A stretch of 64,000 nt of DNA, taken from the NCBI RefSeq assembly GCF_947502995.1, contig NZ_CANNBW010000009.1, positions 104,528 to 168,527 of the forward strand, in the 5' to 3' direction. Of this stretch, positions 1 through 8,347 are shown in pieces (position 1 is the stretch's first letter; each line of letters begins with the position of its first letter). This DNA comes from an uncultured Tenacibaculum sp. GTDB taxonomy: Bacteria > Bacteroidota > Bacteroidia > Flavobacteriales > Flavobacteriaceae. The translations under genes were made by a program, and so were the position numbers. The notes under the pieces were generated by a model, which was not told the DNA's origin, searched no databases, and saw only the letters and a program-made list of their open reading frames with translations.

Positions 1-302
1 AAATAACGTGTTTGTTGAGTTAGTTTGTTAGTAATCTCTTCAACTCGATATCCGCAAATTACACCTTTAATTAAATCAGCATTCGGATTTAGATTTGCTC
101 TTTCAAAGAAAGTTCTAAACGTTACTTTTTCATCAATCAAATTTTGTATCTGTTCAGAAGTAAAACCTGTTAACCATGTGATTACTTCGTGTAGTTCATC
201 TACTGTTCTGTCTTTCTTTTCAACTTTAGTAACGTAATGCGGATAAACAGAAGCGAATGTCATATTAGCAATTCTTTCGTCGTGATGTGCTGTCGATTTC
301 AT
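1..302 (-). CDS. DUF2200 family protein (C-terminus cut by window edge)
   Basis: An open frame starts with ATG at 302 and runs off the left edge. The translation opens MKSTAHHDERIANMTFASVY and continues with LTGF, FFERANLNPNA and ICGYRVEEI, the conserved pattern of the small cytoplasmic DUF2200 family (usually about 115 residues, function unknown). About 100 residues are present, so only the last few are missing. It lies 41 bp downstream of the AlkB-like gene on the same strand and may be co-transcribed with it. The family call is from memory of the conserved pattern. Confidence 0.85.
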   Translation of the reverse strand, partial: MKSTAHHDERIANMTFASVYPHYVTKVEKKDRTVDELHEVITWLTGFTSEQIQNLIDEKVTFRTFFERANLNPNADLIKGVICGYRVEEITNKLTQQTRY

Positions 303-343
303 GAGTATGAGATTTAGAATTCAAGAAAATAAGATAAAATAAA

Positions 344-859
344 TTATTTAATCTTCCTGAATGTCAAACTGATTCTTCCTAAATCGGTATTTGTTTTAGG
401 TATGGCGTGTTGCCATTCTTTTTGCACAGTATCGGTCATATAGAATAAAGAACCAGAAGTTAAAAGATAATCTTTAGTAACTTCTTTTGCATTAATTTTT
501 CTGAATCGAAGTGTACGGGTTTCACCTAAAGAAATAATTACAACACCAGTGTTTTCGTAAAGAATATCGGTTTGATCTGAATGAAATCCCATACTAGATT
601 TTCCATCCAAATAAAAATTAAGCAAACAATTATTAGGTGTAAAACCTAACTTCTCTTCAATATTTCTGATAATAGTTTTTAGCTCGGGAATGAACTCTTG
701 ATCTGGATAACTAATTTGAGAGTAATTATAGGCAACACCAAAACTAGCTGTTTTTCGAGCTGCCATTCTTTCATCCCAATTTACGTTTGTAATTAAATGA
801 TTAAATAGTTCATTAGGATTGGCAATACAATTCTCAATATACGTAATACCTTCAATCAT
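344..859 (-). CDS. AlkB-family 2-oxoglutarate/Fe(II) dioxygenase
   Basis: The 171-residue protein has the double-stranded beta-helix iron site expected of AlkB-like dioxygenases: H93-x-D95 in GFHSDQTD, the distal H151 in WQHAIPK, and the 2-oxoglutarate-binding arginine pattern GRISLTFR at 161-168. Family members oxidatively remove alkyl groups from nucleic acid bases, and some act on proteins or RNA. The length is close to that of short bacterial AlkB homologues. Its start lies one base from the stop of the upstream hydrolase gene, so the two are probably co-transcribed. Substrate cannot be told from sequence. Confidence 0.88.
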   Translation of the reverse strand: MIEGITYIENCIANPNELFNHLITNVNWDERMAARKTASFGVAYNYSQISYPDQEFIPELKTIIRNIEEKLGFTPNNCLLNFYLDGKSSMGFHSDQTDILYENTGVVIISLGETRTLRFRKINAKEVTKDYLLTSGSLFYMTDTVQKEWQHAIPKTNTDLGRISLTFRKIK

Positions 860-860
860 A

Positions 861-1718
861 TTACTGAATCATTTTTAAGAAGTGATTTACATACTCTTTT
901 TCATGATTGTAAATACCTCTAATATGCTTACCGTTAATATCCCAAAAAAGACTGTTGTTTTTTGGTGCATTATTATAAAGTTTTTTTCCTAGTTCATACC
1001 TAACTTGTTTGTCAGTTTTACTATGTGCAATTACAATTGGTATTTGTAACTCTTTAATTTCTTCTTCTGCAGGAAAATCATTGTTCATAACAATAGGAAC
1101 TAACCATTTGAAATTTTCTAAATGTAAAGCTCCCGCATATTCTTTACCAATATCAGGAAAAGAACTAAAAGTCCCCTCTAAGAATAAACCTTTAATTTTA
1201 TTTTGTCTTTTATTAGCTGTCATAGTCGCAAATGCACCACCGAGTGATTGTCCCCAAATTACAATAGGTTTCTCTTTTACATTTGGTAAAGCAGCGATCT
1301 TGTCAAACATGGTTAAAGCATCTTTTTGTATAATAGTAGAGTTTTTGGCTTCACCTGTAGATTTTCCAAAGTCTCTACGTTCGTAGCAAAAGATTTGAAA
1401 TCCTTTGTCTAACAAAGGTTGATATGATTTTTGAACAGACATTAAATGCATTCCTTTTCCTGAAAAATGAAATATTGTTCCAATTGTAGGAATAGAATCT
1501 GGTTTAAAAAGAGCTGCGTGAATTTTGGTGTTTTTAGCAATATCAAAATAAAATTCTTCATGATTAAAATCAGATTTGAATTCGCTGTATTCTAGTCCGT
1601 TTACATGATAAATCATACCATCAGAAAATCGTGAAAATCTTAAATATAAAAGTCCTAGGATAATAATGGTAACTATTACAATTAGTAACCATTTTAAAAT
1701 TTTAAAAAGTTTAGTCAT
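861..1718 (-). CDS. membrane-anchored alpha/beta hydrolase
   Basis: The 285-residue protein has one N-terminal membrane segment (about residues 8-26) and then an alpha/beta-hydrolase fold. The nucleophile elbow is GQSLGG (S158), with a plausible acid at D236 (SKTDKQV) and histidine at H265 (GKHIRG). An oxyanion-type HFSGKG stretch lies near residue 85. This arrangement matches serine aminopeptidase/BAAT-like hydrolases of the Hydrolase_4 type. The substrate is unknown. The catalytic domain probably faces the periplasm because the N-terminus is short and basic (inference). Confidence 0.85.
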   Translation of the reverse strand: MTKLFKILKWLLIVIVTIIILGLLYLRFSRFSDGMIYHVNGLEYSEFKSDFNHEEFYFDIAKNTKIHAALFKPDSIPTIGTIFHFSGKGMHLMSVQKSYQPLLDKGFQIFCYERRDFGKSTGEAKNSTIIQKDALTMFDKIAALPNVKEKPIVIWGQSLGGAFATMTANKRQNKIKGLFLEGTFSSFPDIGKEYAGALHLENFKWLVPIVMNNDFPAEEEIKELQIPIVIAHSKTDKQVRYELGKKLYNNAPKNNSLFWDINGKHIRGIYNHEKEYVNHFLKMIQ

Positions 1719-1768
1719 CGAAAGTTTTTTTAGTAAGACGGATGAATTTAAAAGTAGGTTACAAAAAA

Positions 1769-2356
1769 TTACGCTTTTACCACTTTTGTTTCAGAAATAG
1801 AATCGTGCCAACCTTTACTTTCTGACCCTAGAAAAGAAAAGGGTTCAAAAGGAATAAATCTGCATAAACTTCTTAAAAGTATAGTATTTAAACTAGGTTT
1901 GTTACCATTTTTATCGACTACCTTAGTTTTTGTTATGTATTTAGCAAGAGATCTACCGGTAGTTGCCTCGAATGTAGTGTAGTAAATCATACTAAAAACA
2001 AATCCCATTAAATATTCGAGTAATAAATTTTGTTGGTCAAAAATGGTTAATGAATCTGGTGAAACAACAAATAAAACTAATCCTAAGATTATACCAAAAA
2101 TAAATGAGAAAATGTAGTTAAAAATAAGATCGAGAATAAAGTTAGCAAATCGAATTCCTTTATCTACTGGCTCGTGAATATTTTCGAATTCTTTAAAAAG
2201 TGCTTCATTTTTTAAGGTTATATCTTCTGAAAAAGAATCGCATGAGTTTTCGAATTCAGCAGGAGCATTAGTTAGTCCGCAAACAATTCCTTGTTTAAAA
2301 TCTAATTTTTGGTTTTTACAAATTTTACAGAAGCTTAAACGTTCTTCTCTAGTCAT
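1769..2356 (-). CDS. RDD-family membrane protein with N-terminal Cys4 motif
   Basis: The N-terminus has four cysteines spaced C10-x2-C13-x12-C26-x12-C39, probably a zinc-binding knuckle. An RDD-type integral membrane domain follows from about residue 65, with segments near 72-97 and 110-130 and the family-like pattern FEATTGRSLAKYITKTKVVD. RDD proteins are small membrane proteins of poorly defined, possibly transport-related role. The same cysteine spacing recurs in the cassette gene at 51118-51549, where the membrane part differs. Confidence 0.82.
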   Translation of the reverse strand: MTREERLSFCKICKNQKLDFKQGIVCGLTNAPAEFENSCDSFSEDITLKNEALFKEFENIHEPVDKGIRFANFILDLIFNYIFSFIFGIILGLVLFVVSPDSLTIFDQQNLLLEYLMGFVFSMIYYTTFEATTGRSLAKYITKTKVVDKNGNKPSLNTILLRSLCRFIPFEPFSFLGSESKGWHDSISETKVVKA

Positions 2357-2390
2357 AGTTTTTCAATTTTTGTTAGTTTAATAGCAAGCA

Positions 2391-2398
2391 CAAAAGTA
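2391..2398 (-). promoter_or_regulatory. possible Bacteroidota -7 promoter element
   Basis: Read on the minus strand this is TACTTTTG, matching the Bacteroidota -7 consensus TAnnTTTG, about 35 bp before the start of the RDD gene. No clear -33 TTTG is seen at the usual spacing, so this is a weak call. Confidence 0.3.
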
Positions 2399-2420
2399 AT
2401 AAAATATTGATATTAGCATT

Positions 2421-2960
2421 CTATTTAGATATAAATTTAGAATATGCCTTAATTTTTTCTAATAATCTGTTATTCAGGTATTCATTTTTACCACTCAACT
2501 CATTTGAAATTAATTGAGCTTCTTTTAAATAATTCTCAATTTTATCTTGATTCCAATGTTTAGGAGGTTCTTGTAAATTCGTAATTCGATCAGCTATTTT
2601 AACAATACCAATTTCTTTAGACAGTTTATTAATTCTATCTAAACTATCACGCATACGTTCCTTTTTAGTATTTAAACTTTCATTTTTGGTGAGAGCTAAT
2701 ACGCCTTCAGCCACAGTTGCTCCAAAATTTGATGAAATTTCTTCAAAACTAGTATCAGTATCTTCAATAGTATCGTGAAGAATAGCAGTTTGAACAGCCA
2801 AATTTATATCAAAAGACTTTGTATGATTGTAAGCAATAATTACTTCCATAACTACATTAGAAATATGTAATAAATAATTAGCCTTGGTTCCTGGTACTTG
2901 TTGATGACAGTGTTTTTCTCCTGCAAATTTCATTGCTCGTTGATATAGTTCTTGAATCAT
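2421..2960 (-). CDS. HD-domain phosphohydrolase (RelA/SpoT hydrolase-like)
   Basis: The 179-residue protein carries the metal-binding set of an HD phosphohydrolase: H32 in LLHIS, H62-D63 in ILHDTIEDT and D67, followed by a conserved KIADRITNL stretch. This resembles the stand-alone (p)ppGpp hydrolase domain (HD_4/SAH-like). No synthetase domain is present. Hydrolysis of ppGpp or another nucleotide is inferred from family only. It is divergent from the large peptidase gene, with 242 bp between the starts. Confidence 0.8.
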   Translation of the reverse strand: MIQELYQRAMKFAGEKHCHQQVPGTKANYLLHISNVVMEVIIAYNHTKSFDINLAVQTAILHDTIEDTDTSFEEISSNFGATVAEGVLALTKNESLNTKKERMRDSLDRINKLSKEIGIVKIADRITNLQEPPKHWNQDKIENYLKEAQLISNELSGKNEYLNNRLLEKIKAYSKFISK

Positions 2961-3151
2961 TGAGTTTTGTAGTGATTTTATTAAAATTGAAAATGAATTT
3001 TGTTCTGAAAATATAAAATATTCATTTAAAAGGTATAAAAATTAGTCAGTGTATTTCCTCAAAACTGATTAAGGTTTTTCCGTTTTAAAATTGGAGTTTT
3101 AGTCAGTTTAACTTCAGTTGTTATGCTGTAATTATTTGTTGGTAAGGTTGG

Positions 3152-3159
3152 TAGGTTTG
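3152..3159 (+). promoter_or_regulatory. possible -7 promoter element for the S8 peptidase gene
   Basis: TAGGTTTG fits the Bacteroidota TAnnTTTG element and sits 43 bp before the ATG at 3203. A TTTG occurs upstream at 3135-3138, but the spacing is shorter than the usual 19-21 bp. The call is therefore tentative. Confidence 0.35.
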
Positions 3160-3202
3160 TTTCGGGTATAAACTAATTAATAAATTTTTAATCAACCAAA
3201 TT

Positions 3203-6200
3203 ATGGAACGAGTAATAATTACTGGTAATGACAAGCCAGAACTAGTTGTAATTTTTAAGAAAGAAGCTAAGATTAGGCAAAAGACTACAACAGAGTTAGT
3301 TTCAAAGAAAATTTCTGCAGCAGCAATTAAGCCAATTCAGAGTATCATTAAGAAACGAAAATCGAAAATTCACCCTTTATTCAAAAAAAGTAGAATTCCG
3401 AAAACTGCAGGGAGTGTATTTAGAAAATTAAAATATGATCCTAAATCATTCTTTTTAATTGAAAGTGATCAAAAAGATTTAGAGCAATTAAAGAAAGAGT
3501 TTTTAGCTAATGATTTGGTAGAAGCGGCATATATAAAACCACCAGCAGTAGATCCTGGACAAGCAGATACAGCTACTCCAGATTTAAGTGGAAATCAAGG
3601 ATACCTTAATCCAGCGCCACAAGGAGTAGATGCAAAATTTGCATGGCAATTCGGAGGAGGTAGAGGTGAAGGAATTGATATTATAGATATTGAACAAGGA
3701 TTTAATTTTGATCATGAAGATTTACAAGAAGGTTTTGGTGGTTTATTAGCTGGAAATAATACAAAAAGTTCAGAAAATCACGGAACAGCAGTGTTGGGAG
3801 TAATGGGAGCAGATGATAATGGTTTTGGAATAACAGGAATTTCTCATAATTCTCATATTAGTGCTATTTCTCATAATGGTTTAGGAACTTCGCAAGCTAT
3901 TATAAATGCTGCAAATCGATTAAATGCTGGTGACATTATTTTATTAGAAGTACACAGATCTGGTCCGGCAGCAAACGGTGTCAGACGAGATGGATATATA
4001 GCGATAGAATGGTGGCCAGATGATTTTGCTGCTATTGTTTATGCTACTTCTAAAGGAATTATTGTTGTTGAAGCTGCTGGTAATGGTGCAGAAGATTTTG
4101 ATACAGATATTTACAATCATCCAGAACCTGGTTTTCCTTTGTCTTGGAAAAATCCTTTCAACTTAAAAAATCCACAGTCAGGAGCAATTATAGTAGGAGC
4201 AGGATCACCAAGTAGTTCAACGGATCGAACGATCTTAAGTTTTTCAAATTGGGGATCTCGAGTAGATGTTCAAGGTTGGGGAAATAGTGTGGCAACAACA
4301 GGTTATGGTAATTTACAAGGAGATTTATATACAAGTATAGATCCTTTTAATAATTGGGGAGCAGATGCCGGTTTTCCTAAGGATTTAAGCAGTGATATTG
4401 GTTATCTTGGAAATTTGGGTGATGGTATTGATGCCGCTTTATGGAGTGGAACAAACAACAAAGTTTATTTCTTTAAAGAAGAAAGATATGTTCGTATGGA
4501 TGCCAATACACATACAATTGATCCTGATTATCCAAAAGATATAAAAGATAATTGGCCAGGTTTACCATCAGATTTCCAAAGGGATTTAGATGCTGCATTA
4601 TGGAATAATAAAAGCAACAAAGTTTATTTCTTTAAAGGTTCTAAATATCTTCGAATAGATCCGAATAACAACTGGAAAGTAGATGCAGGATATCCTAAAA
4701 ATATAGCTGGAAATTGGTCGGGTTTACCTGCTCATTTTATTACAGGAATCGATTGTGCTGTTTGGAATGATAAAAATGACAAAGTTTATTTCTTTAAAGG
4801 AAATCAGTATGTACGTATAGATCCCAATAATAGTTGGAAAGTAGATACAGGTTATCCGAAACCAATTTCAGGGAATTGGAATGGTTTCACAAATGCTTAT
4901 CAAAGAGGAGTAAATTCAGGGTATTATAGTCCGATTGATAAAAAACTATATTTCAGTAAAGTTGAAGATAATTATTGGTATACAAACAGTTTCAATGGAA
5001 CGTCAAGTGCTAGTCCGGTTGTAACAGGAGCGATAGCTTGTATACAAGGAAGATTGAAAGCCAGAGGTAAGACGCTTTTAACACCAACAACAGCAAGAAA
5101 TATTATGAGAAACACAGGTTCTGATCAAATGCGTTTTAGTGGAAGTGTTGAAGGAAAATCACCATCGAATTGGAAAGGTTTACCAGCTAGTAATTTTGGT
5201 AGAAGTATTGATGCTGCTTTATGGAATGGTAAAAGTGATAAATTATATATGTTTAAAGGAAGCCAATATGTAAGAATCGATCCTAAAACAAATTGGAGTG
5301 TAGAACCCAAATATCCAAAACCAATTGAAGGAAATTGGCCTGGTTTCCCATCGAATTTTGAAAGTGGTGTAGATGCTGCATTTTGGAGTGATACTAATAA
5401 CAAAGTATATTTCTTTAAAGATAGCGAGTATATAAGAGTAGATCCTAACAATAGTTGGAATGTAGATTCTGGTTATCCGAAACCAATTTCAGGAAATTGG
5501 CCAGGTTTACCAGCGAACTTTACAAATGGACTAGATGCTGCAATTTGGAATAGTAAAAATAAAAAGATTTATTTCTTTAAAGATGATGAGTATGTTCGAA
5601 TAAATCCAAGTAATAGCTGGAGTGTAGAAGCCGGTTATCCGAAACCAATTTCAGGAAATTGGTCTGGTTTAGATGCTAATTTTACTAACGGAGTTGATGC
5701 AGTTTTATGGAGTGGAACAAATAAGAAAATTTACTTTTTCAAAGGAGAAGATTATGTGCGTGTAGACCCAAATAATGGTTGGAAACAAGATGCTGGATAT
5801 CCTAAGTTAATTGCTACAAATAGAATTGGAAAACGACCAGATTTAAAAGAAGCTTTTGCAAACTTAGATATCGATTCGAATTGGCCAGGTTTTCCAAATA
5901 GTTTTGGTCAAAATTTAGACGCTGCATTGTGGGCGCATAAAAATAGCAAAGTATATTTCTTTCAAGGAAATCAGTATGTTCGTGTTAATCCAGCTAACAA
6001 TTGGGAAGTAGATTCGGGTTATCCAAAATCAATTTCAGGGAATTGGCCTGGTTTTCCAGCGAGTTTTACAAATGGAATTGATGCTGCAGTTAGTAACACA
6101 GTAAATAACAAAATTTATTTCTTTAAAGGAAGTGAATATATCCGTGTAAATCCAAATAATAGCTGGCAAGTAGATCCAGGTTATCCAAAACCAATTTCAG

Positions 6201-6529
6201 GAAACTGGACAGGTTTTCCATCAAACTTTGAGAATGGAGTAGATGGGGCAATTTGGAGTGGAACAAATAATAAAGTTTATTTCTTTAAAGATAATGAATA
6301 CATTAGAGTAGATCCAAATAATAGTTGGAATGTAGATGCTGGTTATCCAAAACCAATTGCAGGAAATTGGCCAGGAGTAAGTGCTCCATTTACCAACGGA
6401 TTAGATTGTACATTATGGAACGGAAAAAGTAATAAAATGTACTTCTTTTCTGGAAGTGAATACGTGAGAATAAATCCAGCAAATAACTGGAAAGTTGATA
6501 AATATTATCCGCGACCAATTATTAAGTAG
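3203..6529 (+). CDS. S8 (subtilisin-like) serine peptidase with three hemopexin propellers
   Basis: This 1108-residue protein has an N-terminal propeptide-like region (about 1-120) and then a subtilase domain. The triad is D162 (IIDIEQG), H193 (ENHGTA) and S601 (NGTSSASP), with oxyanion N294 (AAGNG). Hemopexin-type blades (GxDAALW...KVYFFKG..YVRID) occur in three sets of four. The first set (about 400-592) interrupts the catalytic domain just before the nucleophile. The second (about 645-868) lies before the terminal RIGKRPDL stretch that normally closes this peptidase domain. The third is C-terminal (about 889-1108). No signal peptide or type IX sorting domain is seen, so its location is unclear. 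Hemopexin domains usually bind proteins or matrix, which suggests substrate capture (inference). Confidence 0.93.
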   Translation: MERVIITGNDKPELVVIFKKEAKIRQKTTTELVSKKISAAAIKPIQSIIKKRKSKIHPLFKKSRIPKTAGSVFRKLKYDPKSFFLIESDQKDLEQLKKEFLANDLVEAAYIKPPAVDPGQADTATPDLSGNQGYLNPAPQGVDAKFAWQFGGGRGEGIDIIDIEQGFNFDHEDLQEGFGGLLAGNNTKSSENHGTAVLGVMGADDNGFGITGISHNSHISAISHNGLGTSQAIINAANRLNAGDIILLEVHRSGPAANGVRRDGYIAIEWWPDDFAAIVYATSKGIIVVEAAGNGAEDFDTDIYNHPEPGFPLSWKNPFNLKNPQSGAIIVGAGSPSSSTDRTILSFSNWGSRVDVQGWGNSVATTGYGNLQGDLYTSIDPFNNWGADAGFPKDLSSDIGYLGNLGDGIDAALWSGTNNKVYFFKEERYVRMDANTHTIDPDYPKDIKDNWPGLPSDFQRDLDAALWNNKSNKVYFFKGSKYLRIDPNNNWKVDAGYPKNIAGNWSGLPAHFITGIDCAVWNDKNDKVYFFKGNQYVRIDPNNSWKVDTGYPKPISGNWNGFTNAYQRGVNSGYYSPIDKKLYFSKVEDNYWYTNSFNGTSSASPVVTGAIACIQGRLKARGKTLLTPTTARNIMRNTGSDQMRFSGSVEGKSPSNWKGLPASNFGRSIDAALWNGKSDKLYMFKGSQYVRIDPKTNWSVEPKYPKPIEGNWPGFPSNFESGVDAAFWSDTNNKVYFFKDSEYIRVDPNNSWNVDSGYPKPISGNWPGLPANFTNGLDAAIWNSKNKKIYFFKDDEYVRINPSNSWSVEAGYPKPISGNWSGLDANFTNGVDAVLWSGTNKKIYFFKGEDYVRVDPNNGWKQDAGYPKLIATNRIGKRPDLKEAFANLDIDSNWPGFPNSFGQNLDAALWAHKNSKVYFFQGNQYVRVNPANNWEVDSGYPKSISGNWPGFPASFTNGIDAAVSNTVNNKIYFFKGSEYIRVNPNNSWQVDPGYPKPISGNWTGFPSNFENGVDGAIWSGTNNKVYFFKDNEYIRVDPNNSWNVDAGYPKPIAGNWPGVSAPFTNGLDCTLWNGKSNKMYFFSGSEYVRINPANNWKVDKYYPRPIIK

Positions 6530-6542
6530 TTTGTTTAAATTT

Positions 6543-6575
6543 AAGTATGGAGTATACACTACTCCATACTTTTCT
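6543..6575 (+). terminator. Rho-independent terminator
   Basis: A perfect 12-bp stem (6543-6554 with 6560-6571) and 5-base loop are followed by a short T-run, 14 bp after the stop of the S8 peptidase gene. Because the stem is symmetrical it could act on both strands, but only the + strand has a gene ending here. Confidence 0.8.
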
Positions 6576-6587
6576 TAATTTTAAGAA

Positions 6588-6986
6588 ATGATTTTCAGAA
6601 AAATCTGTCGTCTATTAATTTTATATCTAGGGTTGAGTTGTTCAACTTCAAAAAGTAAAGATTCTATAGATACAAATAATCAAATTAAAATGGATGAAAT
6701 AATAGTTTACGTCGATGCAAAAGTTAACATGAAATATGACGGAAAATTCATAAGCGAAAATAAAAAAGAAGCATTACAGATAAACGAATTATTTGTTAAT
6801 ACAAAAGTTACTGTACAAGCTTTAACAGAGATACAAACTGAATTAAAAACCGATGCTATTTTTAGAGTATTAGTGCCAAATAATGAAACAGAACAATTGC
6901 TAGAACAATTACAAAAATTAACATTTGTAACAGGTGCTTATCATAAACCTAAAGCAGAAGATCCAGATACTATGGATTTCGATTAG
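6588..6986 (+). CDS. small lipoprotein resembling a peptidase propeptide/inhibitor
   Basis: The 132-residue protein has a short signal peptide ending in a lipobox (LGLSC, C18). Its C-terminal half (FRVLVPNNETEQLLEQLQKL, then AYHKPKAEDP) parallels residues 84-120 of the preceding S8 peptidase (LEQLKKEF... then AYIKPPAVDPG). This suggests an anchored copy of the propeptide, which in subtilases folds and inhibits the enzyme. It starts 59 bp after the peptidase stop, beyond a terminator. The inhibitor role is inference; the resemblance is seen by eye. Confidence 0.75.
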   Translation: MIFRKICRLLILYLGLSCSTSKSKDSIDTNNQIKMDEIIVYVDAKVNMKYDGKFISENKKEALQINELFVNTKVTVQALTEIQTELKTDAIFRVLVPNNETEQLLEQLQKLTFVTGAYHKPKAEDPDTMDFD

Positions 6987-7675
6987 TTTAGTTTGTTCAA
7001 CAATCGTTTACGTTCTTTTTGTTTGAACTCCATATTTTCTTTATTCATTGTAATCAAGAGTTTTTTAGCATTAGTTTCATCTTCTTTTATTAAAGATAGA
7101 ATCGTTAAATACCAAAACGTTTCGTCTTTAAATTCAAATGAATTTTGAGTTAGGTTTTGTAATATATTTTCAGCTTTAACATATTGCTTATCATTTAATA
7201 ATGCCATGGCTTTATAGAATTCAATTTCAGGAGATTTCTCTTCGCTTAAAATAGCATCAAACTTTACAATAGCATTTTTATAAGACTTACTTTCATAAGC
7301 ATTAAAAGCTTCGTCTAGTTTACTTTCAGAATTTCCTCTTGTAATAGGATGATGAACATTAGGATATTCTTCTAAATAAGATTCATAATTTTCACTAGAC
7401 AAAAAGAGAAAATAATAACCAGTAATAAATACAACTAAAGCTGCTGCGATTTTAAGAAAAATAGGCTTTGGTTTCTTTTTGCCTTCAATATCTTTAATAA
7501 GATTACTAATTTCTTTGTCTTCATTCACTTGAAAAGCGATCATAAGATCTTCGTGAGCTTTTAAAGCAACTTGAAATTCTTCATTAGTTTCTTTTAATGA
7601 GTTAAATAGTTTTTGTTCTTCACTATTTAATGCATTCTTAAAGTGTTTTTGTATGATTTCGTCGTAATTATTCAT
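6983..7675 (-). CDS. anti-sigma-like membrane protein with TPR-like C-terminus
   Basis: The 230-residue protein has a soluble N-terminus, a single membrane segment (about 71-91, ending GYYFLFL) and a C-terminal region with TPR-like helices (ALLNDKQYVKAENILQNL). It overlaps the ECF sigma gene by 8 bp, the usual layout for a sigma factor and its membrane anti-sigma partner in Bacteroidota. No canonical FecR domain is seen. It overlaps the end of the convergent lipoprotein gene by 4 bp. Anti-sigma function is inferred from context. Confidence 0.75.
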   Translation of the reverse strand: MNNYDEIIQKHFKNALNSEEQKLFNSLKETNEEFQVALKAHEDLMIAFQVNEDKEISNLIKDIEGKKKPKPIFLKIAAALVVFITGYYFLFLSSENYESYLEEYPNVHHPITRGNSESKLDEAFNAYESKSYKNAIVKFDAILSEEKSPEIEFYKAMALLNDKQYVKAENILQNLTQNSFEFKDETFWYLTILSLIKEDETNAKKLLITMNKENMEFKQKERKRLLNKLN

Positions 7676-8216
7676 TTTTCACTAACTCTTTAAGTTTTTT
7701 CATACATCTAGATTTATGACTACTCACTGTATTTGCATCTTTGTAATCGGTAAGATTTACAATTTCTTCAATATCTAAGTTTCGAAAATAAAACAGCTTT
7801 AAAAGAGTTCTACAAGATTCCGATATCTTTTGTAAAGCTTTACTTAATGCAATTTGCTCAATTGTTGGAGTTACAGTATCAATTTCAATACTTTCGTAGG
7901 CTTCATCTTCTCTGTCTTTTACTAAATGTATTTTTTTATTCTTTTTAAAGTGATTATAAATCTTGTTTTTTCCAATACCAAACAAGTAGGTTTTTATAGA
8001 GCTTTTGGTAATGTTTATTTTATTCTGTGTGAAACTTTTATTGAATGCAATAATAGTATCATGATAAATGTCTAAAGCATCTTCTTCACTTAACTTGTAA
8101 GTTAAAGCATACTTTAAAAAGTCGGCTCTATAATTCACGTATACCGTTCGTAAAGAATCTCTATTACCTTCTCTTAATTCTTGTTGAAGTGATATATCGT
8201 TAATGTTTCTATTCAT
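7668..8216 (-). CDS. ECF-type RNA polymerase sigma-70 factor
   Basis: The 182-residue protein has a sigma region 2 pattern (AEDALDIYHDTIIAF..., SSIKTYLFGIGKNKIYNHF) and a region 4 helix-turn-helix (SESCRTLLKLFYFRNLDIEE, then KDANTVSSHKSRCMKKL). The length is typical of ECF factors. It is followed by an overlapping membrane gene that may be its regulator, and is divergent from the secreted LRR gene at 8348. Whether it drives that gene is unknown. Confidence 0.9.
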   Translation of the reverse strand: MNRNINDISLQQELREGNRDSLRTVYVNYRADFLKYALTYKLSEEDALDIYHDTIIAFNKSFTQNKINITKSSIKTYLFGIGKNKIYNHFKKNKKIHLVKDREDEAYESIEIDTVTPTIEQIALSKALQKISESCRTLLKLFYFRNLDIEEIVNLTDYKDANTVSSHKSRCMKKLKELVKNE

Positions 8217-8347
8217 TAGTTGCTGAGATACAGTAAATATTAACAGAAAATTTTTTTTTCTGGAAAATGTTAAGATTCGAAATAATTACAAAACTAATAT
8301 ATGAATATAAAAACGAAACAATTGAATAACAATTAAAAGCAATTCAT

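Noticed and set aside
25..237. Plus-strand open frames opposite real genes (for example 25-237, 1009-1386, 5125-5451, 8476-8808, 48085-48285)
   Set aside because: They are antisense to genes with clear motifs, and their translations lack family features.
3203..6529. Hemopexin repeats as a separate downstream gene or assembly chimera
   Set aside because: The reading frame is continuous and catalytic residues lie on both sides of the inserted blades, so this is one protein.
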